Shown in pieces: positions 29,605 to 39,947 of a stretch of 64,000 nt of DNA. Origin of the DNA: Pseudophaeobacter profundi (GTDB lineage Bacteria; Pseudomonadota; Alphaproteobacteria; Rhodobacterales; Rhodobacteraceae). The stretch lies in NCBI RefSeq assembly GCF_029697505.1, contig NZ_JARJEF010000003.1, positions 124,001-188,000 of the forward strand, given 5' to 3'. Position numbers and translations under genes: made by a program. The number at the start of each line of letters is the position of its first letter. Positions within the stretch are counted from its first letter, which is position 1. The notes beneath the pieces are model-generated. The model had not been told where the DNA came from, did not search any database, and saw only the letters and a program-made list of their open reading frames with translations.

Positions 29605-30750
29605 TTAGCCTTGTGCGGCGATCTCGGCCTCAAAGGCCCAGGCAAGCCAAGGCAGCATGGCCTGGATGTCGGCGGTTTCCACCGTGCCACCACACCAGAT
29701 CCGCAGACCGGCAGGCGCATCACGATAGGCGCCGATGTCCAGCGCGATGTTCTCCGCTTCCAGACGTTTGGCCACGGCCTTGGCAAAGGCAGCGCCATCC
29801 TGAATGCGGTCATCGGTGAACTTCAGACAGACCGAGGTGTTGGAGCGCGTCGCCGCGTCTTCGGCCAGATTGGCAATCCAGGGGTTGGCGTCGCAGAAAT
29901 CAAACACGGCCTGCGCATTGGCATCAGCGCGGGCGATCATGCCTGTCAGGCCACCCACCGAACGGGCCCAGTCCAGCGCAAAGAGGTAATCCTCGACCGC
30001 CAGCATCGACGGCGTGTTGATGGTGGCACCGGTAAAGATACCCTCGATCAGCTTGCCGCCTTTGGTCATGCGAAAGATTTTTGGCAGGGGCCAGGCCGGG
30101 GTGTAGCTTTCCAGCCGTTCCACAGCGCGGGGCGACAGAACAATCACCCCATGGGCCGCTTCACCGCCCAGAACCTTCTGCCAGGAGAAGGTGGTCACAT
30201 CCAGTTTGTCCCAGGGCAGATCCATCGCAAAGGCGGCGCTGGTTGCGTCGCAGATGGTCAGACCGGCGCGGTCATCGGCAATCCAGTCGGCGTTGGGAAC
30301 CCGCACGCCAGCGGTGGTGCCATTCCAGGTAAAGACCACATCGTTGGTGCAATCGACAGAGGCCAGATCAACGATCTGACCGTAGTCGGCGGTTTTCACT
30401 TCGGCGTCGATCTTCAGCTGCTTCACCACATCGGTGACCCAGCCAGCGCCAAAGCTTTCCCAGGCCAGCATCTCAACCTTGCGTTCGCCCAATAGCGACC
30501 ACAGGGCCATTTCAACCGCGCCAGTGTCAGACGCGGGAACGATGCCGATACGATAGTCAGCGGGGATGCCCAGGATTTCGCGGGTGCCTTCGATGGCCGA
30601 CTTCAGCTTGGCCTTGCCAACGCTAGCGCGGTGGCTGCGACCCAGGGGGGCGTCGGCCAGTTTGGACAGTTCAAATGTAGGGGGTTTGGCACAGGGGCCG
30701 GAAGAAAAACGCGGATTACCCGGCCGCGTCGCCGGTTGCTGAGTAGCCAT
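29605..30750 (-). CDS. serC: phosphoserine aminotransferase
   Basis: A 381-residue class V PLP aminotransferase converting 3-phosphohydroxypyruvate and glutamate to phosphoserine. The PLP lysine is K192 in [16 protein letters not shown]. The N-terminus [16 protein letters not shown] and the segment [12 protein letters not shown] match the alphaproteobacterial/archaeal-type SerC rather than the E. coli length variant. The start at 30750 has aagga 8 bases upstream; the frame reaches 30819. It heads the leftward serC-serA unit, with a structured leader. Confidence 0.95.
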   Translation of the reverse strand: MATQQPATRPGNPRFSSGPCAKPPTFELSKLADAPLGRSHRASVGKAKLKSAIEGTREILGIPADYRIGIVPASDTGAVEMALWSLLGERKVEMLAWESFGAGWVTDVVKQLKIDAEVKTADYGQIVDLASVDCTNDVVFTWNGTTAGVRVPNADWIADDRAGLTICDATSAAFAMDLPWDKLDVTTFSWQKVLGGEAAHGVIVLSPRAVERLESYTPAWPLPKIFRMTKGGKLIEGIFTGATINTPSMLAVEDYLFALDWARSVGGLTGMIARADANAQAVFDFCDANPWIANLAEDAATRSNTSVCLKFTDDRIQDGAAFAKAVAKRLEAENIALDIGAYRDAPAGLRIWCGGTVETADIQAMLPWLAWAFEAEIAAQG

Positions 30751-30840
30751 AAATGCTATCCTTACAGATATCTGCCCTTCGTTGGGGAAGGGTGTCCCGC
30801 CGCTAGAGCTAGGGGGCAAAACGGGTCAGTGCAACCTATA
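30751..30840 (-). ncRNA. structured 5' leader of serC (candidate serC-motif RNA)
   Basis: On the minus strand the leader has a perfect hairpin CCCTTC-cccaac-GAAGGG (30775-30792) directly followed by the palindrome CAGATATCTG (30765-30774), which abuts the Shine-Dalgarno aagga (30759-30763). A conserved element called the serC motif was described upstream of serC-serA operons in alphaproteobacteria; the position and two-hairpin layout fit, but I could not compare it with the covariance model. Confidence 0.5.
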
Positions 30841-31005
30841 TATCGCCAGGAGACGCCGCTTTAGGCATTTTTTGCGACAGGCTTTGACGCCTTTCGGAAA
30901 CTTCCTTACCAAAGTCTCATCAGCTTTGCGGTCCAGATGCCGCAAGGCCTGGCCTTTTCAGGACTCTGAAATCCCCATCCTGGCACGAACGATTCGAGGC
31001 GGAAA

Positions 31006-32049
31006 ATGACAAGCAGATTGGCACAGGTCACCTATTCTCTTGCTCTCATCCTGATGCTGGGCTGGCTCTTGGTGGCGGGGCAGGCCATCCTGCTGCCCGT
31101 GCTGGTTGCCATCATTGCGGTCTATATCCTGACCACCGCCGCCGATGCGCTGATGCCCGTGCCCCTGATTGGCCGCCTGCCGAGACGGTTCCGCCGCTTA
31201 CTGGCCCTGGTGATTTTCACCCTGAGTTTTTTGGTTCTAGCCTCATTTATCACCGCCAGCGCCACCACGCTTTCGACTGCCTTGCCGCTCTATGCAGAGA
31301 ATTTTGATGCGCTGCAGAGCAAGTTCCTTACCGCATTGGGCATCAAACAAGAACAGAACTGGGGCAGTCTGGGGGAATATCTGCTTGATATGGTCGATGC
31401 GACAACGCTGATGCCCACCGCGCTGGCGACCATCAGCAATGGCGGTTCGGTGATTGTCGCTGCCACGCTCTATGCAGTGTTTCTACTGGCCGAACTTGAC
31501 GCCCTGCCGGACAAGACGCGCCGCGCCCTGGGCAATAACATGCAGGCAGAGCACACCATGGCGCTCACCCGCAAGATCAACGACAAGATCGGCAGCTATC
31601 TGGCAGCCAAGACACTGGTCAACCTGATCCTGGCGCTGGTCTCCTATGCGATCTTGAAACTGCTGGGCATCGCCCATCCGGCCTTTTGGGCCATCCTCAT
31701 CGGGTTGCTCAACTACATTCCCTATATCGGGTCGGTCATTGCGGTGGTTTTTCCCGTCACCATGAGCCTGATCCAGTTCACCTCTTTCAGCCATGCAGGT
31801 GTGGTGCTGGTGCTGCTGATGATCCCGCAGCTGATTGTTGCCTATTATGTCGAGCCCAAATTCCTGGGGCGTTCTGTCAATCTCAGCCCCTTTACCGTGC
31901 TGCTGGCACTGGCCATCTGGAGCGCCCTTTGGGGCATGACCGGCGCGATCCTGGCGGTTCCCCTTACGGCGATGGTCATGATCATCCTGGCCGAGATCCC
32001 CAACGCCCGCTGGATCGCCGTGATGATGTCAGAAAAGGGCGACCTCTGA
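31006..32049 (+). CDS. AI-2E (PerM/YdgG) family transporter
   Basis: A 347-residue integral membrane protein with about seven to eight hydrophobic segments. It carries family sequence such as INDKIGSYLAAKTLVN, FWAILIGLLNYIPYIGSVIAV, and YYVEPKFLGRSVNLSPF. Members include the AI-2 exporter TqsA and sodium/proton antiporters, so the substrate is open. The ATG directly follows ggcggaaa. It is divergent from serC and followed by serB after about 90 bases. Confidence 0.92.
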   Translation: MTSRLAQVTYSLALILMLGWLLVAGQAILLPVLVAIIAVYILTTAADALMPVPLIGRLPRRFRRLLALVIFTLSFLVLASFITASATTLSTALPLYAENFDALQSKFLTALGIKQEQNWGSLGEYLLDMVDATTLMPTALATISNGGSVIVAATLYAVFLLAELDALPDKTRRALGNNMQAEHTMALTRKINDKIGSYLAAKTLVNLILALVSYAILKLLGIAHPAFWAILIGLLNYIPYIGSVIAVVFPVTMSLIQFTSFSHAGVVLVLLMIPQLIVAYYVEPKFLGRSVNLSPFTVLLALAIWSALWGMTGAILAVPLTAMVMIILAEIPNARWIAVMMSEKGDL

Positions 32050-32141
32050 GCGCAGGTTTACAGCCAAACCGCTTCGGGACTGGCTCATCCGGGTTCTGGA
32101 CGCTATGACACCGCAACCGAAGGCCCAGATGGAACTCTCTC

Positions 32142-33017
32142 ATGTATATCGTCACGCTGCTTTGCAATCCTGCCACGCCCTGTCTTGATGCCACCTTGCT
32201 GGACTCACTGCGCAATGCCTGGGGCGGCGGTAGCGCCCAGTGGCTGGCACCCGATATCGCGGCGGAATTTGCACTGGACACAGTGCCCGACAACCAGTGG
32301 CACGTCTGGGAGGACCTCCAGGCGCTTGGGATTGATCTGATCCTTCAGCCCGCCGCCAACCGCCGTAAAAAGATGCTGCTGGCCGATATGGATTCAACCA
32401 TGATCGAACAGGAATGCATCGACGAACTGGCCGAAGAGGCAGGCGTCGGCACCCGCGTCAAGGAAATCACCGCCCGCGCCATGAACGGTGAGCTGGATTT
32501 TGACGGAGCCCTGACTGAACGGGTTGCCCTGCTCAAGGGGCTGCCTGAAACGGTGATTACGCAGGTTCTGGACAACCGCATCAGCCTGATGCCGGGCGGT
32601 CGGCAGCTGCTTGCCACGATGAAAGCCAATGGCGCCTATGCGGCGCTGGTCTCTGGCGGGTTCACTGCCTTTACCACCCGCATCGCGACAGAGCTGGGCT
32701 TTGATGAAAACCGCGCCAATACGCTGCTTGTGGCCGAAGGCAAGCTTACAGGGGAGGCAGGTCGCCCGATCCTGGGACGCCAGGCCAAGGTGGAAGCCCT
32801 GGAGCAGATTACCAAAAAGCTCTCCATCACCGAAGCAGAGGTGATTGCGGTAGGCGATGGTGCCAATGATCTGGGCATGTTGACGCGGGCCGGGTCCGGC
32901 GTTGCGCTGCATGCCAAACCTTCGGTGGCGGCGCAGTGCCAGATCCGCGTCAACCACGGCGACCTGACGGCGCTCTTGTATCTGCAGGGCTATGCCCGCG
33001 ACGATTTCAAAGGATAG
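32142..33017 (+). CDS. serB: phosphoserine phosphatase
   Basis: A 291-residue HAD-superfamily enzyme that dephosphorylates phosphoserine to serine. Motif I is DMDST at 82-86 (nucleophile D82), motif II is SGGFTAF, and motif III/IV is VGDGANDLGML. The N-terminal 75 residues form the small regulatory-type domain of SerB. With serC and serA 1.4 kb away on the other strand, the window encodes the entire phosphorylated serine pathway. Confidence 0.96.
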   Translation: MYIVTLLCNPATPCLDATLLDSLRNAWGGGSAQWLAPDIAAEFALDTVPDNQWHVWEDLQALGIDLILQPAANRRKKMLLADMDSTMIEQECIDELAEEAGVGTRVKEITARAMNGELDFDGALTERVALLKGLPETVITQVLDNRISLMPGGRQLLATMKANGAYAALVSGGFTAFTTRIATELGFDENRANTLLVAEGKLTGEAGRPILGRQAKVEALEQITKKLSITEAEVIAVGDGANDLGMLTRAGSGVALHAKPSVAAQCQIRVNHGDLTALLYLQGYARDDFKG

Positions 33018-33022
33018 CACAT

Positions 33023-33781
33023 ATGCTTGAGGTCGGGATCGAGACCCTGCTGCTTCTCATGGCGGCAGGGTTTGCCGCCGGGTTTATTGACGCGGTGGCA
33101 GGTGGCGGCGGTTTGATCACCGTGCCAGTGCTGCTCTTGGCTGGGGCGAACCCGGTCACGGCACTGGCCACCAACAAAATTCAGGGTCTCTTTGGCGCAG
33201 CCACTGCGGCACGAGCCTACGCCAAGGGCGGCCATGTGAACCTGCGAGACCAGGCGGGCTCTGCCCTTATTGCCTTTGCCGCCTCGATTGCCGGCGCGCT
33301 GCTGATCACCATTCTGCCCACCGGGTGGATTCGAATGATCCTGCCGGTGCTGCTGATCGGGATCGCGCTGTTCTTTGCCTGCAAAAAAGGGCTGGGCGAT
33401 CTGGACCGCGCCCGGCGCATGGGCGCGGGTCTCTTTGCCGCCACCATGGTGCCGCTCTGTGGTGCCTATGATGGACTGTTGGGGCCAGGGGCGGGCAGTT
33501 TCTATATGCTCGCCTTTGTGTCGCTGGCAGGCTACGGCGTGCTCAAGGCCACCGCCCATACCAAATTGCTCAACCTCGCCTCCAACGCCGGGGCTCTTTG
33601 TGCCTTTGCGGTTGTGGCGACGCCCTGGTGGATCACCGGGCTGTGCATGGGGCTGGCGCAGATCGCAGGCGCCCAGGCTGGGGCCACCCTGGCGCAGTCC
33701 AAAGGGGCTGCCATGATCAAACCGCTTCTGGTACTAACCTCGCTGTCGCTGGCCGCGAAGCTGATCTGGGACATGCTCTGA
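33023..33781 (+). CDS. TauE/SafE family (sulfite exporter-like) membrane protein
   Basis: A 252-residue protein with about eight membrane segments. The N-terminal repeat AGFIDAVAGGGGLITVPVLL and the second repeat GAYDGLLGPGAGSFYMLAFV match the paired TauE/SafE motif. Members export sulfite, sulfoacetate or other C2-organic acids; the substrate here is unknown. The start at 33023 has aaagga 8 bases upstream, 5 bases past the serB stop, so co-transcription with serB is likely. Confidence 0.92.
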   Translation: MLEVGIETLLLLMAAGFAAGFIDAVAGGGGLITVPVLLLAGANPVTALATNKIQGLFGAATAARAYAKGGHVNLRDQAGSALIAFAASIAGALLITILPTGWIRMILPVLLIGIALFFACKKGLGDLDRARRMGAGLFAATMVPLCGAYDGLLGPGAGSFYMLAFVSLAGYGVLKATAHTKLLNLASNAGALCAFAVVATPWWITGLCMGLAQIAGAQAGATLAQSKGAAMIKPLLVLTSLSLAAKLIWDML

Positions 33782-33995
33782 CCTCGCACACCCAGCGGAA
33801 GGGGATTCAGCACAAAATCCCTCCATGGCCGGGCTGCCCTTCCCAAAATCGCCATTATCACTAACTATGGCGACACACTGCCGGGTGATCGGCAGCAGCG
33901 ATGGATCGCCCCGCGCTGACCAATTGCCTGCGGCAACCGTGCCAAGCACAGGTCCAAAGCACCCACGATACACCAGCCCCCAAGGAGGACAGAAA

Positions 33996-34310
33996 ATGCC
34001 ACAGTTCATATTCGCCTATCACGGCGGCAATACTCCCGAAACCGCCGAAGCAGGTGCTGCGGCGATGGCAGCCTGGCGCGCATGGATGGACGACCTTGGC
34101 GCGGCCCTGGTGGTTCCGGGAAACCCGGTCGGCAAGTCACATACCGTCGCCAGCACTGGCACGACAGAAGACGGCGGAGCCAATCCGATCTCGGGCTATT
34201 CCGTGGTTGAAGCCGCCGACCAGGCCGCCGCCTGCGCCATGGCCAGGGGCTGCCCCCTGGTGGCCGATGGCACCGGCTCGGTTGAGGTTGCGCCACTGAT
34301 CGAAATGTAG
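33996..34310 (+). CDS. YciI/YCII-related small protein
   Basis: A 104-residue ferredoxin-like dimeric protein of the YCII-related family, recognised by MPQFIFAYHGG, a central WRAWMDDLGAALVVPGNPVG, the GYSVVEAADQAAAC segment and VEVAPLIEM at the end. Biochemical roles in this family are mostly unproven. A near-perfect aaggagg precedes the ATG at 33996. It is monocistronic and convergent with the asparaginase gene. Confidence 0.82.
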   Translation: MPQFIFAYHGGNTPETAEAGAAAMAAWRAWMDDLGAALVVPGNPVGKSHTVASTGTTEDGGANPISGYSVVEAADQAAACAMARGCPLVADGTGSVEVAPLIEM

Positions 34311-34336
34311 CCTCAGCCTGGGACCACAGGTACACA

Positions 34337-34378
34337 ATGCAAAGGCCTGCCCCAGATCTTCAGAGCAGGCCTTTGCAT
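34337..34378. terminator. 14-bp inverted repeat between convergent genes
   Basis: Arms ATGCAAAGGCCTGC (34337-34350) and GCAGGCCTTTGCAT (34365-34378) are perfectly complementary with a 14-base loop. It sits between the stops of the YCII-like gene and the asparaginase gene, so it probably marks both 3' ends, although T tracts are absent. Confidence 0.6.
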
Positions 34379-34399
34379 GTAAGCAAATTCTAGAGGCGC

Positions 34400-35398
34400 T
34401 TAGAACCGCAGCTCGGCGCTGGGCCGCAAAGATCCACAGTCGATGCCACGTCGGTTCAGCAGCGGCGCATCAAGGTATTTGCGGGTCTCGGGGTGATCAG
34501 CCTCTAGTACGCCCAGCCCCACCAGAATCGCGGCGATGGCGCATTCGCTGGCACGGGTGGCGCCATCAACGATTTTGACCGCAACGCCCAGCTTCTGTTC
34601 TGGAATGATGGCAATAAACACCGCCTCGGCCCCGGTTTTCACCGCCACTTTGCCCCCCATGGCGCGCATCAGATTGGTGCAGGCGCGGGTTTCACCCGCC
34701 ACCAGATCCGGATGTGTCACCATCGCCGAAACCAGCTGCGCCGCCGCATCCGAGGCACGATCAGAGCGATCCGCAGCCGAGGCAAACCAGGACATCGCCC
34801 GCGCCAGCCCATGCACCGTGGTGGCAAAATTCGGCGCCGAACAGCCATCAATGCCGTAACCGGGGCTGGACATGCCCGTCACCTCTTCAAATGCCGTCAG
34901 GCAGGCCTGCTGCACCGGGTGATCGACCTCGACATAGTCTGGCCCGGCACCCAGGTGTTGGTTCAAGGTCAAAAAGCCAGCGTGCTTGCCGGAACAGTTG
35001 TTATGCACCTGGCAGGGGCTGGCGTCATTCTTGATCAGTTCGTCGCGGGCGGGTCGGTCGGCGGGCTCCTGGGGGCCACAGCGGAAGTCATCGTCACCCA
35101 GCCCCAACTGCGACAGCCAGCTGTTCACCCGGTCGGTATGAATATGCGCCCCGTTATGCGAGGCACAGGCCAGCGCCAGCTGCTCTGTGCTCAACCCGTA
35201 TTTTGCCGCCGCACCCGAGGTAATCAAGGGCAGTGCCTGGATCATCTTGGAAGAGCTGCGCGGATAGATCACCGCTTCCGGGTCGCCCCAGCTGCGCACA
35301 ATCTGGCCACTGTCATCACAGATCACCGCATGCCCTAGATGCAGGCTCTCCAACAGAGACCCACGCCAAATTTCAGCCATTGGAACTGGTTTCGTCAT
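34400..35398 (-). CDS. asparaginase, Rhizobium etli type (AnsA/asparaginase II family)
   Basis: A 332-residue protein of the R. etli-type thermolabile L-asparaginase family, unrelated to the classical type I/II enzymes. Catalytic-type sequence SSSKMIQALPL (Ser-x-x-Lys), HNNCSGKHAGFL, and GYGIDGCSAPNFAT with a conserved Cys are present. It likely hydrolyses asparagine to aspartate and ammonia. The frame extends to 35569, but the start at 35398 has agagg and the family N-terminus. It is divergent from the IalB-like gene. Confidence 0.9.
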   Translation of the reverse strand: MTKPVPMAEIWRGSLLESLHLGHAVICDDSGQIVRSWGDPEAVIYPRSSSKMIQALPLITSGAAAKYGLSTEQLALACASHNGAHIHTDRVNSWLSQLGLGDDDFRCGPQEPADRPARDELIKNDASPCQVHNNCSGKHAGFLTLNQHLGAGPDYVEVDHPVQQACLTAFEEVTGMSSPGYGIDGCSAPNFATTVHGLARAMSWFASAADRSDRASDAAAQLVSAMVTHPDLVAGETRACTNLMRAMGGKVAVKTGAEAVFIAIIPEQKLGVAVKIVDGATRASECAIAAILVGLGVLEADHPETRKYLDAPLLNRRGIDCGSLRPSAELRF

Positions 35399-35569
35399 TG
35401 TTTCAGCCTCTTTTCTTGGCGAATTCCTGCCAAACGCACTTTCGCCCGTAGCGCTTGTTACGTTAGTGTGCTTGTGTATGGCAAGCGAGAGCATCTGGTA
35501 CAGACGGCGGTTTAAACGCCGCTTGCTCTCATCGTAATTGAGGTAGAGACAGTCTTGGAGTCGGGACAA

Positions 35570-36103
35570 ATGGCATCGAAACTCGCCCGTATAGTCGCGG
35601 GCCTGTGTCTGGCCGCTATGGCCACATCTGCAACCGCGCAGCAGACCACAACCGACAATCGCGTCGGCGCCAATGTGGACTGGAGCGTCTTTCAGGGCGA
35701 CAGCCCCAAAGAATGTTGGGGCGTTTCAGCCCCCAAGGAAAGCGTCAACACCCGCGATGGCCGCGTTGTTGCCGTGCGCCGCAGCGCAATCCAGCTCTTT
35801 GTGTTCTATCGGCCCGACAATAACGGCAAGGGTCAGGTAACCTTCACCGGCGGCTATCCCTTCGCGCCCGGCTCGACCGTCAACATGACCATCGGCGACA
35901 GCGAATTTGAACTCTTTACCGAAGGCGAATGGGCCTGGCCTGCAACCGCAGCGGATGATGCCAAGATCATCACCGCAATGAAGCGCGGCGCCGACGCGGT
36001 GCTGACTGCACGTTCTGCGCGTGGCACCCAGACCAAAGACGCCTTTTCCCTGCTGGGCTTTACCGCTGCAGTCGAGGATGCAGAAAAACGCTGCGGCAGC
36101 TGA
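35570..36103 (+). CDS. IalB-family secreted protein (invasion-associated locus B-like)
   Basis: A 177-residue exported protein with a signal peptide (MASKLARIVAGLCLAAMATS, cleavage near ATAQ). The mature part has the IalB pattern: an early W, CWGVSAPKES, then GYPFAPGSTVNMTIGDSEFELF and AWPAT. Proteins of this family are common in alphaproteobacteria and are not evidence of invasion by themselves; their function is unknown. The Cys pair (CW... and C-terminal RCGS) could form a disulfide in the periplasm. Confidence 0.85.
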   Translation: MASKLARIVAGLCLAAMATSATAQQTTTDNRVGANVDWSVFQGDSPKECWGVSAPKESVNTRDGRVVAVRRSAIQLFVFYRPDNNGKGQVTFTGGYPFAPGSTVNMTIGDSEFELFTEGEWAWPATAADDAKIITAMKRGADAVLTARSARGTQTKDAFSLLGFTAAVEDAEKRCGS

Positions 36104-36145
36104 TCACCCATTCCCAGCGGTCTTGCCAAGCGGACCTGCCCTGCA

Positions 36146-36168
36146 CCCTGGCCACTGGCCGGGGTTTT
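36146..36168 (+). terminator. terminator of the IalB-like gene
   Basis: CCCTGGCC-ACT-GGCCGGGG forms an 8-bp stem with one G-U pair and is followed by TTTTGC, 43 bases past the stop. Confidence 0.65.
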
Positions 36169-36193
36169 GCATTTGCACCCCGCCCTACTATGG

Positions 36194-36214
36194 TGGTCCG
36201 TACAAAACGGACCA
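36194..36214. repeat. perfect 8-bp inverted repeat upstream of rlmN
   Basis: TGGTCCGT-ACAAA-ACGGACCA (36194-36214), 108 bases before rlmN and after the IalB terminator. The size and symmetry fit a dimeric-repressor operator, but it could also be a small stem-loop in the leader. Confidence 0.5.
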
Positions 36215-36321
36215 ATATCAATTGGGCCTCTGCATAGCCGGTCTGCGAAGGAATCTTTTGATCTTTTGCCGATCTCCTATATAGACCCGCATTCACCCTC
36301 CAAACCTAGAGTCGAGCTGCC

Positions 36322-37509
<1,188 letters not shown>

Positions 37510-37539
37510 TCTGCGCCGCTGCAAATCCCTGATCTACCG

Positions 37540-37574
37540 AAACGCCGCCAAGCCAACGCTTTGCGGCGTTTTGC
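37540..37574 (+). terminator. rlmN terminator
   Basis: AAACGCCGC (37540-37548) pairs with GCGGCGTTT (37563-37571) with a 14-base loop, ending in TTTTGC, 31 bases past the stop. Confidence 0.7.
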
Positions 37575-37700
37575 TGTGCGTGTCTTTGGCGCATCAGCGC
37601 GACGCCGCCACAAAATCTCCTCAAACTGGATATAATCCGGCCACAGCGCGCCAACAATCTCAACCTCAGAAACAATTAAACAAGTCTATGAGGACTGAGC

Positions 37701-37904
37701 ATGACCCAAGCACCCCCATCCCCGCTGGACAAAAACCTGCTGGAACTGATCCGCGAAGAACGCGAAAAAGCGCTGAGCCCACGTGAATGGCAGTTCCGCC
37801 TGCGCGGCTATGGCTATGCCATCAAACGTGTGGCAGGCGACCAGATCCTGACCCGCCTGCCCAAAGGCACCGAAATTGGTGTGCTGCCCCCCGACATCGC
37901 CTGA
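37701..37904 (+). CDS. small hypothetical protein, 67 residues
   Basis: A short, soluble, charged protein with no signal or membrane segment: an N-terminal Pro-rich stretch, a helix ELIREEREKAL, then WQFRLRGYGYAIKRVAGDQILT and LPKGTEIGVLPPDI. The gaggactgagc before the ATG is a good ribosome-binding site, and codon use is like neighbouring genes, so it is likely real. I do not recognise a family. It lies after the rlmN terminator and convergent to the LOG-like gene, which ends 79 bases downstream. Confidence 0.65.
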   Translation: MTQAPPSPLDKNLLELIREEREKALSPREWQFRLRGYGYAIKRVAGDQILTRLPKGTEIGVLPPDIA

Positions 37905-37982
37905 ACCCGCGCAAAACTGTCTGGCCCCTATTGGGGCCTCTGACACAGGCAATCGCAGATCTACGGGAACAGGCGCCCGCAA

Positions 37983-38831
37983 TCAGCGTTCGCGGCCAGG
38001 CAGGCTATCGCGCGCCGGCTCTGGCGACCAATTTTGGATGATCTCCGCCGCCTCTTCGGCGGTCTCGACAAATTTGAACAGTTGCAGATCCTGTTCGGAA
38101 ATGGTGCCGGCATCAGCCAGCGCCTCCCAGTTGATGATTTTTTCCCAGAAGGCGCGTCCAAACAGGATAAAGGGCACCCGCTCCATCCGGCCAGTCTGGA
38201 TCAGGGTCAGGCTCTCGAACAGTTCATCCAGGGTGCCAAAGCCGCCGGGGAACACCGTAATCGCCGCCGCGCGCATCAGAAAATGCATCTTGCGAATGGC
38301 GAAATAGTGAAAGTTGAAGCTCAGCTCGGGGGTGACATAGCCATTGGGCGCCTGTTCATGCGGCAGCACGATGGATAGCCCGATGGATGCGCCCCCCGCA
38401 TCAATGGCACCGCGATTACCAGCCTCCATCACCCCCGGCCCCCCGCCGGTGGCAATCACGTTCTTGCGGCCGCCGCTTTGCAGCGAAACCTCTGTCATCA
38501 TGCGGGCAAATTCACGCGCCTCATCGTAGAAATGCGACAGATCTGCCAGCGTCTGGGTGCGGGCACCGCCCTTATTCGCCGGGCTGGGGATACGCGCGCC
38601 GCCAAACATCACGATTGTGGTCTCGATGCCCCGTTCGTCCAGCATCAGCTGCGGCTTCAGCAGCTCTAGCTGCAACCGGACCGGGCGCAGCTCTTCGCGG
38701 CACAGGAAATCCCCATCCGCAAAGGCCAGCCGATATGCAGGCGACGCAGATTGCGGCGTCTGTGGCACGTGTTCGGCACGGCTCTTGTCGGCATTTGCAT
38801 CGGTAAAACGGCTGTGGCGATCATCATTCAT
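37983..38831 (-). CDS. LOG family protein (cytokinin riboside phosphoribohydrolase-like)
   Basis: A 282-residue protein with the LOG signature GGGPGVMEAGNRGA and PGGFGTLDELFE, and the family segment RKMHFLMRAAAITVF between them. The N-terminal extension (about 90 residues) identifies the longer bacterial TIGR00730-like group often mis-labelled lysine decarboxylase. LOG enzymes hydrolyse nucleoside 5'-monophosphates; the bacterial physiological substrate is often unknown. The open frame extends to 38936, but MNDDRHSRF at 38831 is the more sensible start. Confidence 0.88.
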   Translation of the reverse strand: MNDDRHSRFTDANADKSRAEHVPQTPQSASPAYRLAFADGDFLCREELRPVRLQLELLKPQLMLDERGIETTIVMFGGARIPSPANKGGARTQTLADLSHFYDEAREFARMMTEVSLQSGGRKNVIATGGGPGVMEAGNRGAIDAGGASIGLSIVLPHEQAPNGYVTPELSFNFHYFAIRKMHFLMRAAAITVFPGGFGTLDELFESLTLIQTGRMERVPFILFGRAFWEKIINWEALADAGTISEQDLQLFKFVETAEEAAEIIQNWSPEPARDSLPGRER

Positions 38832-38976
38832 GGCGTCTCGGGCAATCCTGTTTGAACAATTATAGCGCCAGCTTATCCCCCATTGGGTCAGAGGTGCCAG
38901 CAGGAACATCAGCAGGTCTTGTACCGCCCCCGCCAATCGCTAAGGTCAGTACGCTGCAAAACGGGAGAGCGCGCAT

Positions 38977-39909
38977 ATGGATTGGACCACTGAGATCAAG
39001 GCGGCAACGGCACGGATTACGGGGCACACCCAGGTAACCCCGGTATTGCAGTGCCAGGGCTTTGGGCTGGATATCCCGATCGAGATAAAGCTGGAACAGA
39101 TGCAGCATACCGGCAGCTTCAAGGCGCGCGGTGCCTTTAATACCCTGCTCAGCCAAGACATTCCCGCGGCGGGTCTGGTGGCGGCATCAGGCGGCAACCA
39201 CGGCGCGGCGGTGGCCTATGCGGCGAACAGACTGGGCCATCGGGCGCGAATCTATGTGCCCGAGATGGCTGGCCCCGCCAAGATCGCCCTGATCCGCAAC
39301 AGCGGTGCCGATTTGCAGGTGGTGCCCGGTGCCTATGCCAACGCGCTAGAACTGGCCCAGGCCTATGAGCAGGAAACCGGCGCCATGCAGGTCCATGCCT
39401 ATGACGCACCGGCAACCGTGGCGGGACAGGGCAGCTGCTTTGCCGAATGGCAGGAACAGGGGCTTGCGGCCGATACAGTGATCATCGCCGTGGGCGGTGG
39501 CGGGCTGGTGGGCGGTGCCCTGGCCTGGTTTCAGGGGGCCAAGAAAATCGTCGCGGTCGAACCCGCAACCTCTTGCGCGCTGCATGCCGCCCTCGCTGCG
39601 GGCACACCCGTGGATGTAGAGGTCTCGGGCGTGGCAGCCAATGCGCTGGGGGCGCGGCGGATCGGCGCCATCTGCTTTGAGCTGGCGCAGCAACAACACC
39701 AGGCCGACAAGTTGACCTCGCTCACCGTCAGCGACGAGGCAATCACTGCCGCGCAATCCGCCCTGTGGCGCGAACGCCGCCTGTTGGTCGAACCGGCTGG
39801 TGCCACCGCGCTTGCGGCGCTGACCTGCGGCGCGTATCAGCCCGCGCCGGGCGAAAAAGTGGCCGTGTTGCTCTGCGGTGGAAATATCGCCCCCGATCCG
39901 CTGGGCTAA
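38977..39909 (+). CDS. threonine/serine dehydratase-like PLP enzyme
   Basis: A 310-residue fold-type II PLP enzyme related to threonine dehydratase and serine racemase. The Schiff-base lysine is K49 in TGSFKARGAFN. SGGNHGAAVAYAA and the phosphate-binding glycine loop VGGGGLVGG are clear. It has no regulatory C-terminal domain, so it is of the catabolic type. The product could be 2-oxobutyrate from threonine, pyruvate from serine, or a racemised or hydroxy-amino-acid product. The GntR regulator follows after 38 bases on the same strand, suggesting co-transcription and possible autoregulation. Confidence 0.87.
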   Translation: MDWTTEIKAATARITGHTQVTPVLQCQGFGLDIPIEIKLEQMQHTGSFKARGAFNTLLSQDIPAAGLVAASGGNHGAAVAYAANRLGHRARIYVPEMAGPAKIALIRNSGADLQVVPGAYANALELAQAYEQETGAMQVHAYDAPATVAGQGSCFAEWQEQGLAADTVIIAVGGGGLVGGALAWFQGAKKIVAVEPATSCALHAALAAGTPVDVEVSGVAANALGARRIGAICFELAQQQHQADKLTSLTVSDEAITAAQSALWRERRLLVEPAGATALAALTCGAYQPAPGEKVAVLLCGGNIAPDPLG

Positions 39910-39947
39910 GCCTTGCACCAGCGCCAGACGCAGCCTATCGACCAGTC

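Noticed and set aside
35570-36103. IalB similarity as evidence of host invasion
   Set aside because: IalB-family proteins are widespread in free-living alphaproteobacteria; the name reflects one pathogen.
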